From JBDTCS01 sp039923455 (GTDB taxonomy: Bacteria; Bacteroidota; Ignavibacteria; Palsa-1295): DNA of 9,660 bases. The notes beneath the pieces were generated by a model. That model was not told the DNA's origin, did not search any database, and saw only the letters and a list, made by a program, of their open reading frames with translations. Position numbers and translations under genes: made by a program. Positions 1 through 5,476 of this stretch are shown here, piece by piece. The DNA lies in contig JBDTCS010000115.1 of the NCBI GenBank assembly GCA_039923455.1, positions 1-9,660 on the forward strand. Reading direction: 5' to 3'. Within the stretch, counting starts at the first letter, position 1. Each line of letters starts with the position of its first letter.

Positions 1-139
1 CGATGTGCTCGGTAATAGCGTTCGGAACGGCGAGCTAACGAATCATCATCTCAACATACAATCACTACCCAGCGGCAGCTACTACCTTCGCCTAAGCACT
101 CCATCCCACTCCGAAACCCGCCGCATCATTCGTGAGTGA
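1..139 (+). CDS. C-terminal fragment of a secreted protein with a T9SS type A sorting domain
   Basis: An open frame enters from the left edge (first full codon at 2) and ends at TGA 137-139, giving 45 residues. The last part reads LPSGSYYLRLSTPSHSETRR followed by IIRE. This fits the usual end of Por/T9SS C-terminal sorting domains: a Leu-Pro/Ala-Ser-Gly turn, a Tyr-Tyr/Phe-x-Leu/Val-Arg-Leu strand, and a short basic strand ending in Arg/Lys-Glu. In that family the domain directs export through the type IX system and is removed at the cell surface. The rest of the protein lies outside the window, so its function is unknown. Assignment rests on a short tail only. Confidence 0.7.
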   Translation, partial: DVLGNSVRNGELTNHHLNIQSLPSGSYYLRLSTPSHSETRRIIRE

Positions 140-196
140 TCAGGCGTACCAGCATCCAGTGTACCGGCTCGGAGCATTGGCTTGTGTTTTGCATCT

Positions 197-278
197 GCCG
201 GTTTCAACTAGCGTTATGAGGTTTTATTTTGGCGCTTCGTAGGAGCGAAATATATTACGCTCCTCTGGAGCGAATGGA
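197..278 (+). repeat. Long direct repeat, copy 1 (degenerate hairpin plus two GGAGCG dyads)
   Basis: This segment matches 482-568 along its length with small indels. Its last 45 bases (234-278) differ from 524-568 at a single position. It begins with a decayed version of the CCGCCGGTT hairpin (the right arm reads CTAGCG), then carries two 15-nt dyads, CGCTTC-GTA-GGAGCG (233-247) and CGCTCC-TCT-GGAGCG (258-272). A related lead-in, TTGTGTTTTGCA at 182-193, recurs at 284-295. Confidence 0.85.
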
Positions 279-296
279 TTCTTTTGTGTTTTGCAC

Positions 297-343
297 CCGC
301 CGGTTAAAACCGGCGGCTACAAATATTGCGCTCCTCTGGAGCG
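297..343 (-). repeat. REP-like 47-bp two-palindrome unit, inverted copy
   Basis: Read on the minus strand this is the dyad CGCTCC-NNN-GGAGCG (329-343), a 12-nt linker ending ATTTGTAG, and a perfect palindrome CCGCCGGTT-NN-AACCGGCGG (297-316). It matches the plus-strand unit at 453-499 at 42 of 47 positions by hand count. Conserved arms with variable loops are typical of REP-type elements, where RNA or single-stranded hairpin structure is conserved. Confidence 0.85.
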
Positions 344-452
344 GGTGCGCACGTTGCGTTGCAACGAATCAGCCGGTGTGCGAATTCGACTATAGGTAGA
401 TCAACCATCAGAAGCTGAGGATATTGAAGCCGCGGATTAGTCGATGTTTCCC

Positions 453-499
453 CGCTCCGTAGGAGCGAAACATTTGTAGCCGCCGGTTTCAACCGGCGG
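453..499 (+). repeat. REP-like 47-bp two-palindrome unit, forward copy
   Basis: Dyad CGCTCC-GTA-GGAGCG (453-467), linker 468-479, then palindrome CCGCCGGTT-TC-AACCGGCGG (480-499). It is the opposite-orientation partner of 297-343. The interval 344-452 between them holds no recognisable gene and no further copy. No REP-associated tyrosine transposase (RAYT) is in the window. Confidence 0.85.
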
Positions 500-568
500 T
501 ATGGGGTATTGTTTTGGATTGGAGCTCCGTAGGAGCGAAATATATTACGCTCCTCTGGAGCGAATGGA
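482..568 (+). repeat. Long direct repeat, copy 2
   Basis: Second copy of the 197-278 segment, with an intact hairpin at its left end (shared with the unit 480-499) and dyads at 523-537 and 548-562. The repeat ends about 20 bases before the stop codon of the minus-strand gene at 590, so any transcript of that gene would run into this hairpin-rich DNA. The whole interval 140-589 holds only these repeats and their spacers; I see no gene there. Confidence 0.85.
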
Positions 569-589
569 CAACGTCACACAACGCAGCAG

Positions 590-1417
590 CTACTTCAACT
601 CGGAGAATTGCTTTTCGAATTTTACGGCGGTCTTCCGCATAGCGGATCGTGTGGAGCAGATGAGTTCGATCTTGAATGCGTAGTCTTCGGCTTTCTCTTT
701 GTGAATGTGTTTAAGTCCGGTGTAGGCCATTAGTCCGATCTCGTCGTAGGGGTGCCGTTCGGCAGCGGCGAGTAATAAACCGACGGCACGCTGATTCAAT
801 TGTGGTATCGAACCACCGATGGCGGCAATGTGTAACGCAGCATCGATTCCGTATGCATAGACAGCATAACCGGAGTTTGCATAGTAATCAATATCGTTCA
901 ACGCATCGAGCGAATCGAATTGATCGAGAACCATCGCGTAGAGTTCGACTGATCGATCATAAAAATTGCGCTTGCTTTCGAGTTGTGCAAGTGCTACGAC
1001 AAAGTACGCTTCCGAATTTCGATAAAGAAAAAGTGGGACAGCTCGTCGGAGTAGTGAGTCAGCACGATTGAGCGAGTCACGTTCGATCTCCATGAGTCCT
1101 TCGCTTCCGTATGCAATTCCGAGCGCATCCGAATCCTTCTTGACGGGTGCCATTTTTGCCGTAGCACTCCAGCGTTTGATTACGCTATCAATCGTCTCGA
1201 GCCCGCGCAGAAGTCTGCGTTGAAAGGCAAACGCATCCTCTACTTTTTTCTTGCCTGCGGTCACGGGAGCGTTGCCTTCCAGCAGGTGTTTGGAATGCTT
1301 TGTGCCGGATTGGGCACGACCGAGCGCCGGAAAACTAAGGCAGAATGAAAGAAAAAGAAGTGCGGCAGCGATGCGATCCAGACTGAACTTTGCTCGAAAT
1401 TGTATCATAGAATGCAT
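590..1417 (-). CDS. Secreted helical-repeat (TPR-like) hypothetical protein
   Basis: A 275-residue protein of unknown function. Residues 1-36 form a signal peptide: a basic stretch (RAKFSLDR), a hydrophobic core (AAALLFLSFCLSF) and a likely cleavage after GRA, before QSG, so the mature protein should be periplasmic or exported. The remainder is predicted mostly helical. The segment around residues 130-175 (NSEAYFVVALAQLESKRNFY and what follows) has the A/L/Y spacing of tetratricopeptide repeats, and a second helical pair follows near 205-235. No catalytic motif is visible. Start at 1417 gives MHSM; the Met at 1408 is an equally possible start, and neither has a clear Shine-Dalgarno sequence. 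The gene is transcribed away from the tRNA and the plus-strand genes, and REP-like repeats lie just past its stop. The TPR assignment is a visual impression, not a profile match. Confidence 0.75.
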   Translation of the reverse strand: MHSMIQFRAKFSLDRIAAALLFLSFCLSFPALGRAQSGTKHSKHLLEGNAPVTAGKKKVEDAFAFQRRLLRGLETIDSVIKRWSATAKMAPVKKDSDALGIAYGSEGLMEIERDSLNRADSLLRRAVPLFLYRNSEAYFVVALAQLESKRNFYDRSVELYAMVLDQFDSLDALNDIDYYANSGYAVYAYGIDAALHIAAIGGSIPQLNQRAVGLLLAAAERHPYDEIGLMAYTGLKHIHKEKAEDYAFKIELICSTRSAMRKTAVKFEKQFSELK

Positions 1418-1535
1418 TTAACAGGTACCAAAAGCGTAGGTTCCGACCTAAAACAGGCCAAAGACGCCAAAATGCGGAACATCCGTAATGTATGGAACGG
1501 AAAAAAGCCCGACTTGTTTTAGAGCCGCACTGATT

Positions 1536-1559
1536 AAGATAGGGAAACCTATCTTTTTT
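1536..1559 (+). terminator. Intrinsic-terminator-like hairpin upstream of tRNA-Glu
   Basis: AAGATAGG (1536-1543), GAAA tetraloop, CCTATCTT (1548-1555), then TTTT. The stem is perfect over 8 bp with a GNRA loop, and the T run lies on the plus strand only, so it would stop rightward transcription just before the tRNA. No plus-strand gene is visible upstream; the neighbouring gene runs the other way. It could end a short untranslated RNA from 1418-1535, block antisense transcription, or be coincidental. Confidence 0.5.
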
Positions 1560-1566
1560 ACTGACT

Positions 1567-1638
1567 GGCCCCTTCGACTAATGGTTAGGTCACCACCCTT
1601 TCACGGTGGCTGCACGGGTTCGAGTCCCGTAGGGGTCA
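1567..1638 (+). tRNA. tRNA-Glu (anticodon TTC)
   Basis: A 72-nt cloverleaf. The acceptor stem GGCCCCT (1567-1573) pairs with AGGGGTC (1631-1637), with one G-U pair, and A1638 is the discriminator base. The anticodon stem CCACC/GGTGG (1593-1597, 1605-1609) encloses the loop CTTTCAC with anticodon TTC at 1600-1602, which reads GAA/GAG. The T arm contains GGTTCGAGTCC. The 3' CCA is not encoded (ACAAA follows), so it must be added by the CCA-adding enzyme. Confidence 0.97.
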
Positions 1639-1682
1639 CAAACGTGATAGAATTGCCGGTAATAGGTCTATAGCGAGAATAT

Positions 1683-2273
1683 ATGCTCCATTATCTATTC
1701 ATATTCTCTGCGTTCCTCGCTTCCTTTCCAAGCATTGCCAAAGATCCGATCGAACGTCTTGGCGTACCGGGTCCGATCGATTTTCATAAGACGAGTTATA
1801 ACTTAGCTTGGTCCTCCAAACCAAACGACGTCTACTATATTCAAGAGTATCTTCCGAAAGGTGAGCTGTCTGAGCATTTCAACGAAATGCTTACGATTGA
1901 TCTTTTAGTCAAGGATATTTCGGTCCATGATGCGGTAGAGAAAAAAGTGGAAGAACTCGATGCTCGAAAAAAGAGCGATCCACTTTGTCAGGACGAAGTG
2001 ACAACGAGTCCTGATGGTTCGGAATCGATCGTAGATTTTGTGATGAGCGAGCACAAGGGCGAGGAGTTAACGGTGATGGAGTTCAACGTGTACCGATATC
2101 GACAGATTGATCTTGGCAATAAGAAGAAGGGTCTCCTCTTGTTCGCCTATTCCAAACGCGCGTATGGAAATGACATCACGCCTCTACTCAAGAACCTCTC
2201 CAGTCTCAGACAGGAATTTATTAATGCGATGATCCTCTCGGAGATGCCATCGATTCATCTCATCGATAAATAA
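1683..2273 (+). CDS. Small secreted conserved-hypothetical protein
   Basis: A 196-residue protein. Residues 1-19 are a short signal peptide (LFIFSAFLASF core, likely cleavage after SIA, before KDP), so the mature protein of about 177 residues should be exported. The mature start GVPGPIDFHKTSYNLAWSS followed by YYIQEYLPKGE resembles, from memory, short secreted proteins of Bacteroidota annotated as hypothetical; I know no function for them. No lipobox cysteine, catalytic motif or transmembrane helix beyond the signal is visible. The middle is highly charged (EKKVEELDARKK), the end is amphipathic. The ATG at 1683 follows a weak GCGAGA; it lies 44 nt after tRNA-Glu and could be transcribed from the same direction. 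The next gene begins about 53 nt after its stop. Confidence 0.75.
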   Translation: MLHYLFIFSAFLASFPSIAKDPIERLGVPGPIDFHKTSYNLAWSSKPNDVYYIQEYLPKGELSEHFNEMLTIDLLVKDISVHDAVEKKVEELDARKKSDPLCQDEVTTSPDGSESIVDFVMSEHKGEELTVMEFNVYRYRQIDLGNKKKGLLLFAYSKRAYGNDITPLLKNLSSLRQEFINAMILSEMPSIHLIDK

Positions 2274-2285
2274 ATCGGTGTCCGC

Positions 2286-2337
2286 GATCTGATTTGAATA
2301 ATGCCGACCATGATCTGACTTGAATAATGCCGACCAT
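2286..2337 (+). repeat. Tandem 26-bp duplication covering a translation start
   Basis: GATCTGATTTGAATAATG plus CCGACCAT (2286-2311) is followed immediately by a second copy (2312-2337) differing at one base (T2293 versus C2319). Each copy ends with an AATAATGCCGACCAT segment, so the start region of the DUF72 gene is present twice. The upstream copy opens a five-codon frame (ATG 2301 to TGA 2316-2318) that ends just before the downstream start at 2327. Confidence 0.95.
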
Positions 2338-3337
2338 GCCAGATGAATTCAGAACGGATCTCGTATACGATGCACAACGAGATGCACCCAAACTGCAAGT
2401 ATTAGCGAAGAAGGGCATTCGTATCGGAACGTCGTCGTGGAAATATGAAGGCTGGCTACATAAGGTATACCAGAAGAGTTATGGAGGCAAGCGAAAGGAC
2501 TTCGTAACTAAAACATTTGATGATACCTGTCTCGAAGAGTACGCAACGAATTTTGCAACGGTCTGCAATGATTCAGCTTATTACCGATTTCCGGAGCATC
2601 GTTCATTAGAAAAAATCTCTGCGCAATTACCGGATGACTTTACGATGGCATTCAAAGTCACGGACTCGATTACGCAACGCCGATTTAATCAGGGTTACCG
2701 GAAAGGGGAATACAATGAGAGCTTTCTCGACGCACGATCTTTTACAGAACATTTCTTGCCTCCGGTTACGGAAGTGTTAGGATCGAAACTTGGAGTGATC
2801 ATCTTTGAGTTCTCGCCCTTCCATTTTGGAGGCTCGTTTGCGAAGGATGCATATACGCCTCAAGAATTTATTCGGCAACTCGATAAATTTTTCGCTGGAA
2901 TACCACATGGTCAGCATACCTACGCAGTGGAAATTCGAGATGCGATGCTTATTAGCCCTGAATACAGATCATACTTCGATGTACTGGAGCACTATGGCGT
3001 TGCGCATACTCTGAACGAACAAACATGGATGCCCGAGCTTCGTGAGCAGCTGGATGTGCCCGGCATCTATACGTCGAGTTTTACCGTTGCTCGGCTGTTA
3101 GTGCGTCCGGGTCTAAGTCACCAAGGAGCGGTCGAGGAGTTTGCACCGTATGACCGCATAAAGAATCCGATGCCGGAACTCCGATCCTCCTTTGTCGAAT
3201 TAATTCATCGTAGTGTCGAGGAAAAACGTGAGTGTAGCATTTATCTGAACAACCGAACCGAAGGCTGTGCTCCCGACACCATTAGCAACGTGTTAGATCT
3301 GTATGAGCAGAAATATCCGAGTCTAATTACACCCTAA
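2327..3337 (+). CDS. DUF72 (YecE-like) family protein
   Basis: A 336-residue protein of the DUF72/YecE family, TIM-barrel proteins without an established biochemical function. Family landmarks in order: IRIGTSSWKYEGW (31-43), the usual first strand and loop; NDSAYYRFP (81-89), matching the family's N-x-T/A-F/Y-Y-R-x-P; DFTMAFKV (104-111); GVIIFEFSPF (156-165); YAVEIRDAML (199-208); and YLNNRTEGCAPDT (306-318), a variant of the C-terminal FNNH-x-G-x-A-P. It is longer than typical members (about 240-300 residues), with an insertion around 44-65. No signal peptide, so cytoplasmic. Start is uncertain: ATG at 2327 or 2336, both in a tandem duplication and without a Shine-Dalgarno sequence. A probable terminator overlaps its end, and a polymerase operon containing a second DUF72 protein follows, which suggests a shared role that cannot be specified from sequence. 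Confidence 0.9.
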   Translation: MPTMPDEFRTDLVYDAQRDAPKLQVLAKKGIRIGTSSWKYEGWLHKVYQKSYGGKRKDFVTKTFDDTCLEEYATNFATVCNDSAYYRFPEHRSLEKISAQLPDDFTMAFKVTDSITQRRFNQGYRKGEYNESFLDARSFTEHFLPPVTEVLGSKLGVIIFEFSPFHFGGSFAKDAYTPQEFIRQLDKFFAGIPHGQHTYAVEIRDAMLISPEYRSYFDVLEHYGVAHTLNEQTWMPELREQLDVPGIYTSSFTVARLLVRPGLSHQGAVEEFAPYDRIKNPMPELRSSFVELIHRSVEEKRECSIYLNNRTEGCAPDTISNVLDLYEQKYPSLITP

Positions 3338-3353
3338 CGCAGACTCTTTTTTT
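3319..3353 (+). terminator. Probable intrinsic terminator after the first DUF72 gene
   Basis: GAGTCT (3319-3324) is complementary to AGACTC (3341-3346), and seven T follow directly (3347-3353). The stop codon of the DUF72 gene (3335-3337) lies in the 16-nt loop. The stem is only 6 bp and the loop large, so strength is uncertain, but position and T run fit a terminator separating this gene from the dinB operon. Confidence 0.5.
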
Positions 3354-3403
3354 AATTTGTTTTTTGCTTCTCCCGATTTTCGTATTACATTGATGGTGCA
3401 AGT

Positions 3404-3463
3404 ATAGGCACCTTTGTTTCGATGAAACATAGGCACCTATTCCTTAAGAAGATGAGCACCTAT
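3404..3463 (+). promoter_or_regulatory. Three-copy 12-bp dyad array, putative operator of the dinB operon
   Basis: Copy 2 (3429-3440) is a perfect inverted repeat, ATAGG-CA-CCTAT. Copy 1 (3404-3415, ATAGGCACCTTT) has one arm mismatch and copy 3 (3452-3463, ATGAGCACCTAT) two. Copy starts are 25 and 23 bp apart. A second dyad, TGTTTC-GAT-GAAACA (3415-3429), lies between copies 1 and 2, and GGTGC at 3395-3399 mirrors GCACC at 3408-3412. A weak candidate promoter just upstream is TTGCTT (3364-3369), 16 nt, TACATT (3386-3391), which would put the array at or just after the transcription start, where a repressor could block. Regulator unknown; it does not match the LexA boxes I know from E. coli, Bacillus or alphaproteobacteria. 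Confidence 0.6.
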
Positions 3464-3470
3464 TAATGTA

Positions 3471-3476
3471 AAGGAA
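3471..3476 (+). promoter_or_regulatory. Purine-rich ribosome-binding site abutting the dinB start
   Basis: AAGGAA directly touches the ATG at 3477, leaving about 1 nt between AGGA and the start rather than the usual 5-9. An in-frame TGA at 3453-3455 rules out a start much further upstream, and the N-terminus MNHIVHLDIDTFF fits the family exactly, so the ATG is probably right and the site may work poorly. Confidence 0.4.
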
Positions 3477-4637
3477 ATGAATCACATTGTGCATCTGGAC
3501 ATTGATACGTTCTTCGTTTCGGTCGAGAGAATTTTAGATCCGAAATTGGAAGGTCGTCCCGTTATCGTAGGTGGAAATCCTCTTGCTGGTCGCGGTGTGG
3601 TGGCTTCGTGTTCGTACGAGGCGAGGCAGTTTGGTGTGCATTCTGCGCAACCGATTCGACTTGCACATCGCTTATGCCCGAAAGCGATTTTCCTATCGGG
3701 AAATTATCTGCACTACTCCAAATATTCCCAGACTGTCTCACAAATTTTGAAGGAGATCACTCCTATTCGCGAGCAAGCATCTGTCGATGAATTTTACATT
3801 GACTTATCGCGGACCGAACGTTACAGAGGAGACGCGTATGTATGGGCACAAGAGATTCGTAAAACGCTGAACGGCGAAACACATCTTCCCATATCCTGTG
3901 GATTCTCTACGAATAAACTGATCTCAAAAATTGCGACGAGCGTAAAGGCTAAGCATAATCCTGAGCGTCATTTCAAAGTAGAGCCGGGGTTTGAGCGACA
4001 ATTTCTTTCACCGTTGCCTATTCGTGCGATGCCGGGCATTGGTGAAAAAATGGAAGAGGAGCTCCGATCTTTCGGGATCGACAGGATTGGTCAGCTCGCA
4101 CAAACAGAGGTGCAAACGCTCCAAAGACTTTTTGGTAAGACAGGCAAAGCATTGAGCGAAAAGTCTCACGGCATTGATTATTCTTCTGTCGTTGAAACGC
4201 GTGAACAGCAAGCCCATTCGCGCCAAACCACATTTGATAATACGATAGATGTAGCATTGCTATTTGCGAAGCTTCAGTCGCTCGCTTCCGAAGTTGCGCA
4301 AGATCTCCGCCGTGCAAAAAAGTTTACGAGCAAGGTTTCACTTACACTCCGATACTCTGATCGAACAATCGTGTCCAAAATGATGAGTTGTGCTTATACG
4401 AATCGCGATATGGACATTTACCATCTTGCTGTTAAGCTATTCAAAAAACTCTGGACACGATCTGTTCAAGTGCAACAGCTTAGCATTGCCTGTAGTCAAC
4501 TGCTGGATGATCTTGAGCAACAGTACCTATTCGACGATGCAGAGCAAGAGTGTGCCAAGGTATACAGTGTGATGGATCTTCTACGCGCCAAATATTCGAA
4601 GAGCATCATTGGATTTGCGAACGTACAACTACGATAG
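3477..4637 (+). CDS. dinB: Y-family DNA polymerase (DNA polymerase IV, DinB)
   Basis: A 386-residue translesion DNA polymerase, which inserts nucleotides opposite damaged bases with low fidelity. The palm motif HLDIDTFFVSVE (6-17) holds the first metal-binding Asp8 and a probable steric-gate Phe13. SYEAR (46-50) is the conserved nucleotide-contact motif. SVDEFYID (102-109) supplies Asp104 and Glu105, so the catalytic triad is intact. MPGIGEKMEEELRSFGI near 185-200 is the thumb helix-hairpin-helix, and the little-finger domain occupies about 240-345. QQYLF (348-352) fits the QxxLF beta-clamp-binding motif and is followed by a 34-residue tail. Length is normal for DinB. Catalytic completeness separates it from ImuB, which lacks these carboxylates. 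It is the first gene of an apparent operon: the next start lies 5 nt after its stop. The dyad array upstream is the likely control point. Confidence 0.95.
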   Translation: MNHIVHLDIDTFFVSVERILDPKLEGRPVIVGGNPLAGRGVVASCSYEARQFGVHSAQPIRLAHRLCPKAIFLSGNYLHYSKYSQTVSQILKEITPIREQASVDEFYIDLSRTERYRGDAYVWAQEIRKTLNGETHLPISCGFSTNKLISKIATSVKAKHNPERHFKVEPGFERQFLSPLPIRAMPGIGEKMEEELRSFGIDRIGQLAQTEVQTLQRLFGKTGKALSEKSHGIDYSSVVETREQQAHSRQTTFDNTIDVALLFAKLQSLASEVAQDLRRAKKFTSKVSLTLRYSDRTIVSKMMSCAYTNRDMDIYHLAVKLFKKLWTRSVQVQQLSIACSQLLDDLEQQYLFDDAEQECAKVYSVMDLLRAKYSKSIIGFANVQLR

Positions 4638-4642
4638 AGATC

Positions 4643-5452
4643 ATGTTGCGACGCAATAACAATTACGCATCGACGAAGGGCTCGGCTATCGCGAAGCAGG
4701 AAGTCATTGCATATACAAATCTAATCAGGGCTCTCGCACAGAAAAATATATATTTGGGAACGACGAGTGCAATATGGAAAGATGCGGAGCGTAAGTTCGC
4801 TGCATCCATATTGCCGATTGCCGAAATGGAATGCACCGGTATAAATCTTCCAAGCGACAGCACAATCCTTTCGATCACAGATAGATATAGAGGATATATT
4901 GCTTGGCACGTCAGGGTAGAGGATATGTATGAGCAAGTATTTGCATCGGACGAATGGAAACAGTTTATGCATGCTTTGATGCATCAGAGCGTAGAACGGC
5001 AGATGCTTATTCTCTCGCTCGACGATTCCATTGCGTACACTCCGGAGACGTTAGACATACTCGAAAGCTTTCGAGACGAAGTGCGAAGCTTAATCTGCTT
5101 GCTGGAGACATCGGATAATTCATGGAAAACTCCTAACGTGCAGCGTGTACTCAAATCCTTAAAATGGAGCCATGTGTTTCTGGATGCACCACCATTGTAT
5201 GGTATCATCAAAGATGTAGAGTATCATGTCGCTTCGATTGCATACCTCCGAGTGCTTGGGCGCAACAGCTATACGTGGTTTGAGCCCGAAGCAGAGGAGC
5301 GGTTTGCATATCATTATACAAAAGAGGAACTGCAAGAGCTCGCAACGAGAATCAGGCAACTGCGCAACGTGCATGATCAAGTGTTTGTGATCTTCTGCAA
5401 CCGTCCCGGCGCTTTCGAAAATGTCATCGAACTCGCTCACCTATTGATATAA
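4643..5452 (+). CDS. Divergent DUF72-family protein between two polymerase genes
   Basis: A 269-residue cytoplasmic protein that looks like a strongly diverged DUF72/YecE member. The C-terminal half is diagnostic: WSHVFLDAPP (175-184), VASIAYLRVLGRNSYTWF (196-213), which parallels the family's VAYVRLHGRN-x-x-x-W, then TKEELQELATRIRQL (226-240) and QVFVIFCNRPGAFENVIELA (246-265), parallel to the F-N-N-H-x-G-x-A-x-x-N-A end. The N-terminal first strand is degenerate: NIYLGTTSAIW (35-45) in place of IGTSSW-Y-x-x-W. The frame is open back to 4550, inside dinB, but ATG 4643 is preferred because it lies just after the dinB stop. Lying between dinB (5-nt gap) and the DnaE-like gene (24-nt gap), it should be co-expressed with both. 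Where ImuA would sit in classical cassettes there is this protein instead; whether it acts similarly is inference. Confidence 0.75.
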   Translation: MLRRNNNYASTKGSAIAKQEVIAYTNLIRALAQKNIYLGTTSAIWKDAERKFAASILPIAEMECTGINLPSDSTILSITDRYRGYIAWHVRVEDMYEQVFASDEWKQFMHALMHQSVERQMLILSLDDSIAYTPETLDILESFRDEVRSLICLLETSDNSWKTPNVQRVLKSLKWSHVFLDAPPLYGIIKDVEYHVASIAYLRVLGRNSYTWFEPEAEERFAYHYTKEELQELATRIRQLRNVHDQVFVIFCNRPGAFENVIELAHLLI

Positions 5453-5476
5453 GCTTAGGGTCTTAATCTACTGGCC

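Noticed and set aside
140..590. CRISPR array considered for the repeat block
   Set aside because: Repeats are inverted as well as direct, palindromic and irregularly spaced, spacers are not of uniform length, and no cas gene is present.
501..683. A 60-codon plus-strand frame starting in the repeat block
   Set aside because: It is built from the REP-like palindromes and then overlaps the 3' end of the minus-strand gene antisense; no start signal or protein-like composition.
1635..1648. TCAC-AAAC-GTGA dyad after the tRNA considered as a terminator or CRP-type site
   Set aside because: Only 4-bp arms, partly inside the tRNA acceptor end, and no T run; too weak to claim.
1488..1673. A 61-codon plus-strand frame upstream of the small secreted gene
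   Set aside because: It reads straight through the terminator-like hairpin and tRNA-Glu, so it is not a gene.
4550..4642. N-terminal extension of the second DUF72 gene into dinB
   Set aside because: The frame is open, but the extra 31 residues lie wholly within dinB coding sequence and do not look like a DUF72 N-terminus; the ATG 5 nt after the dinB stop is the simpler start.
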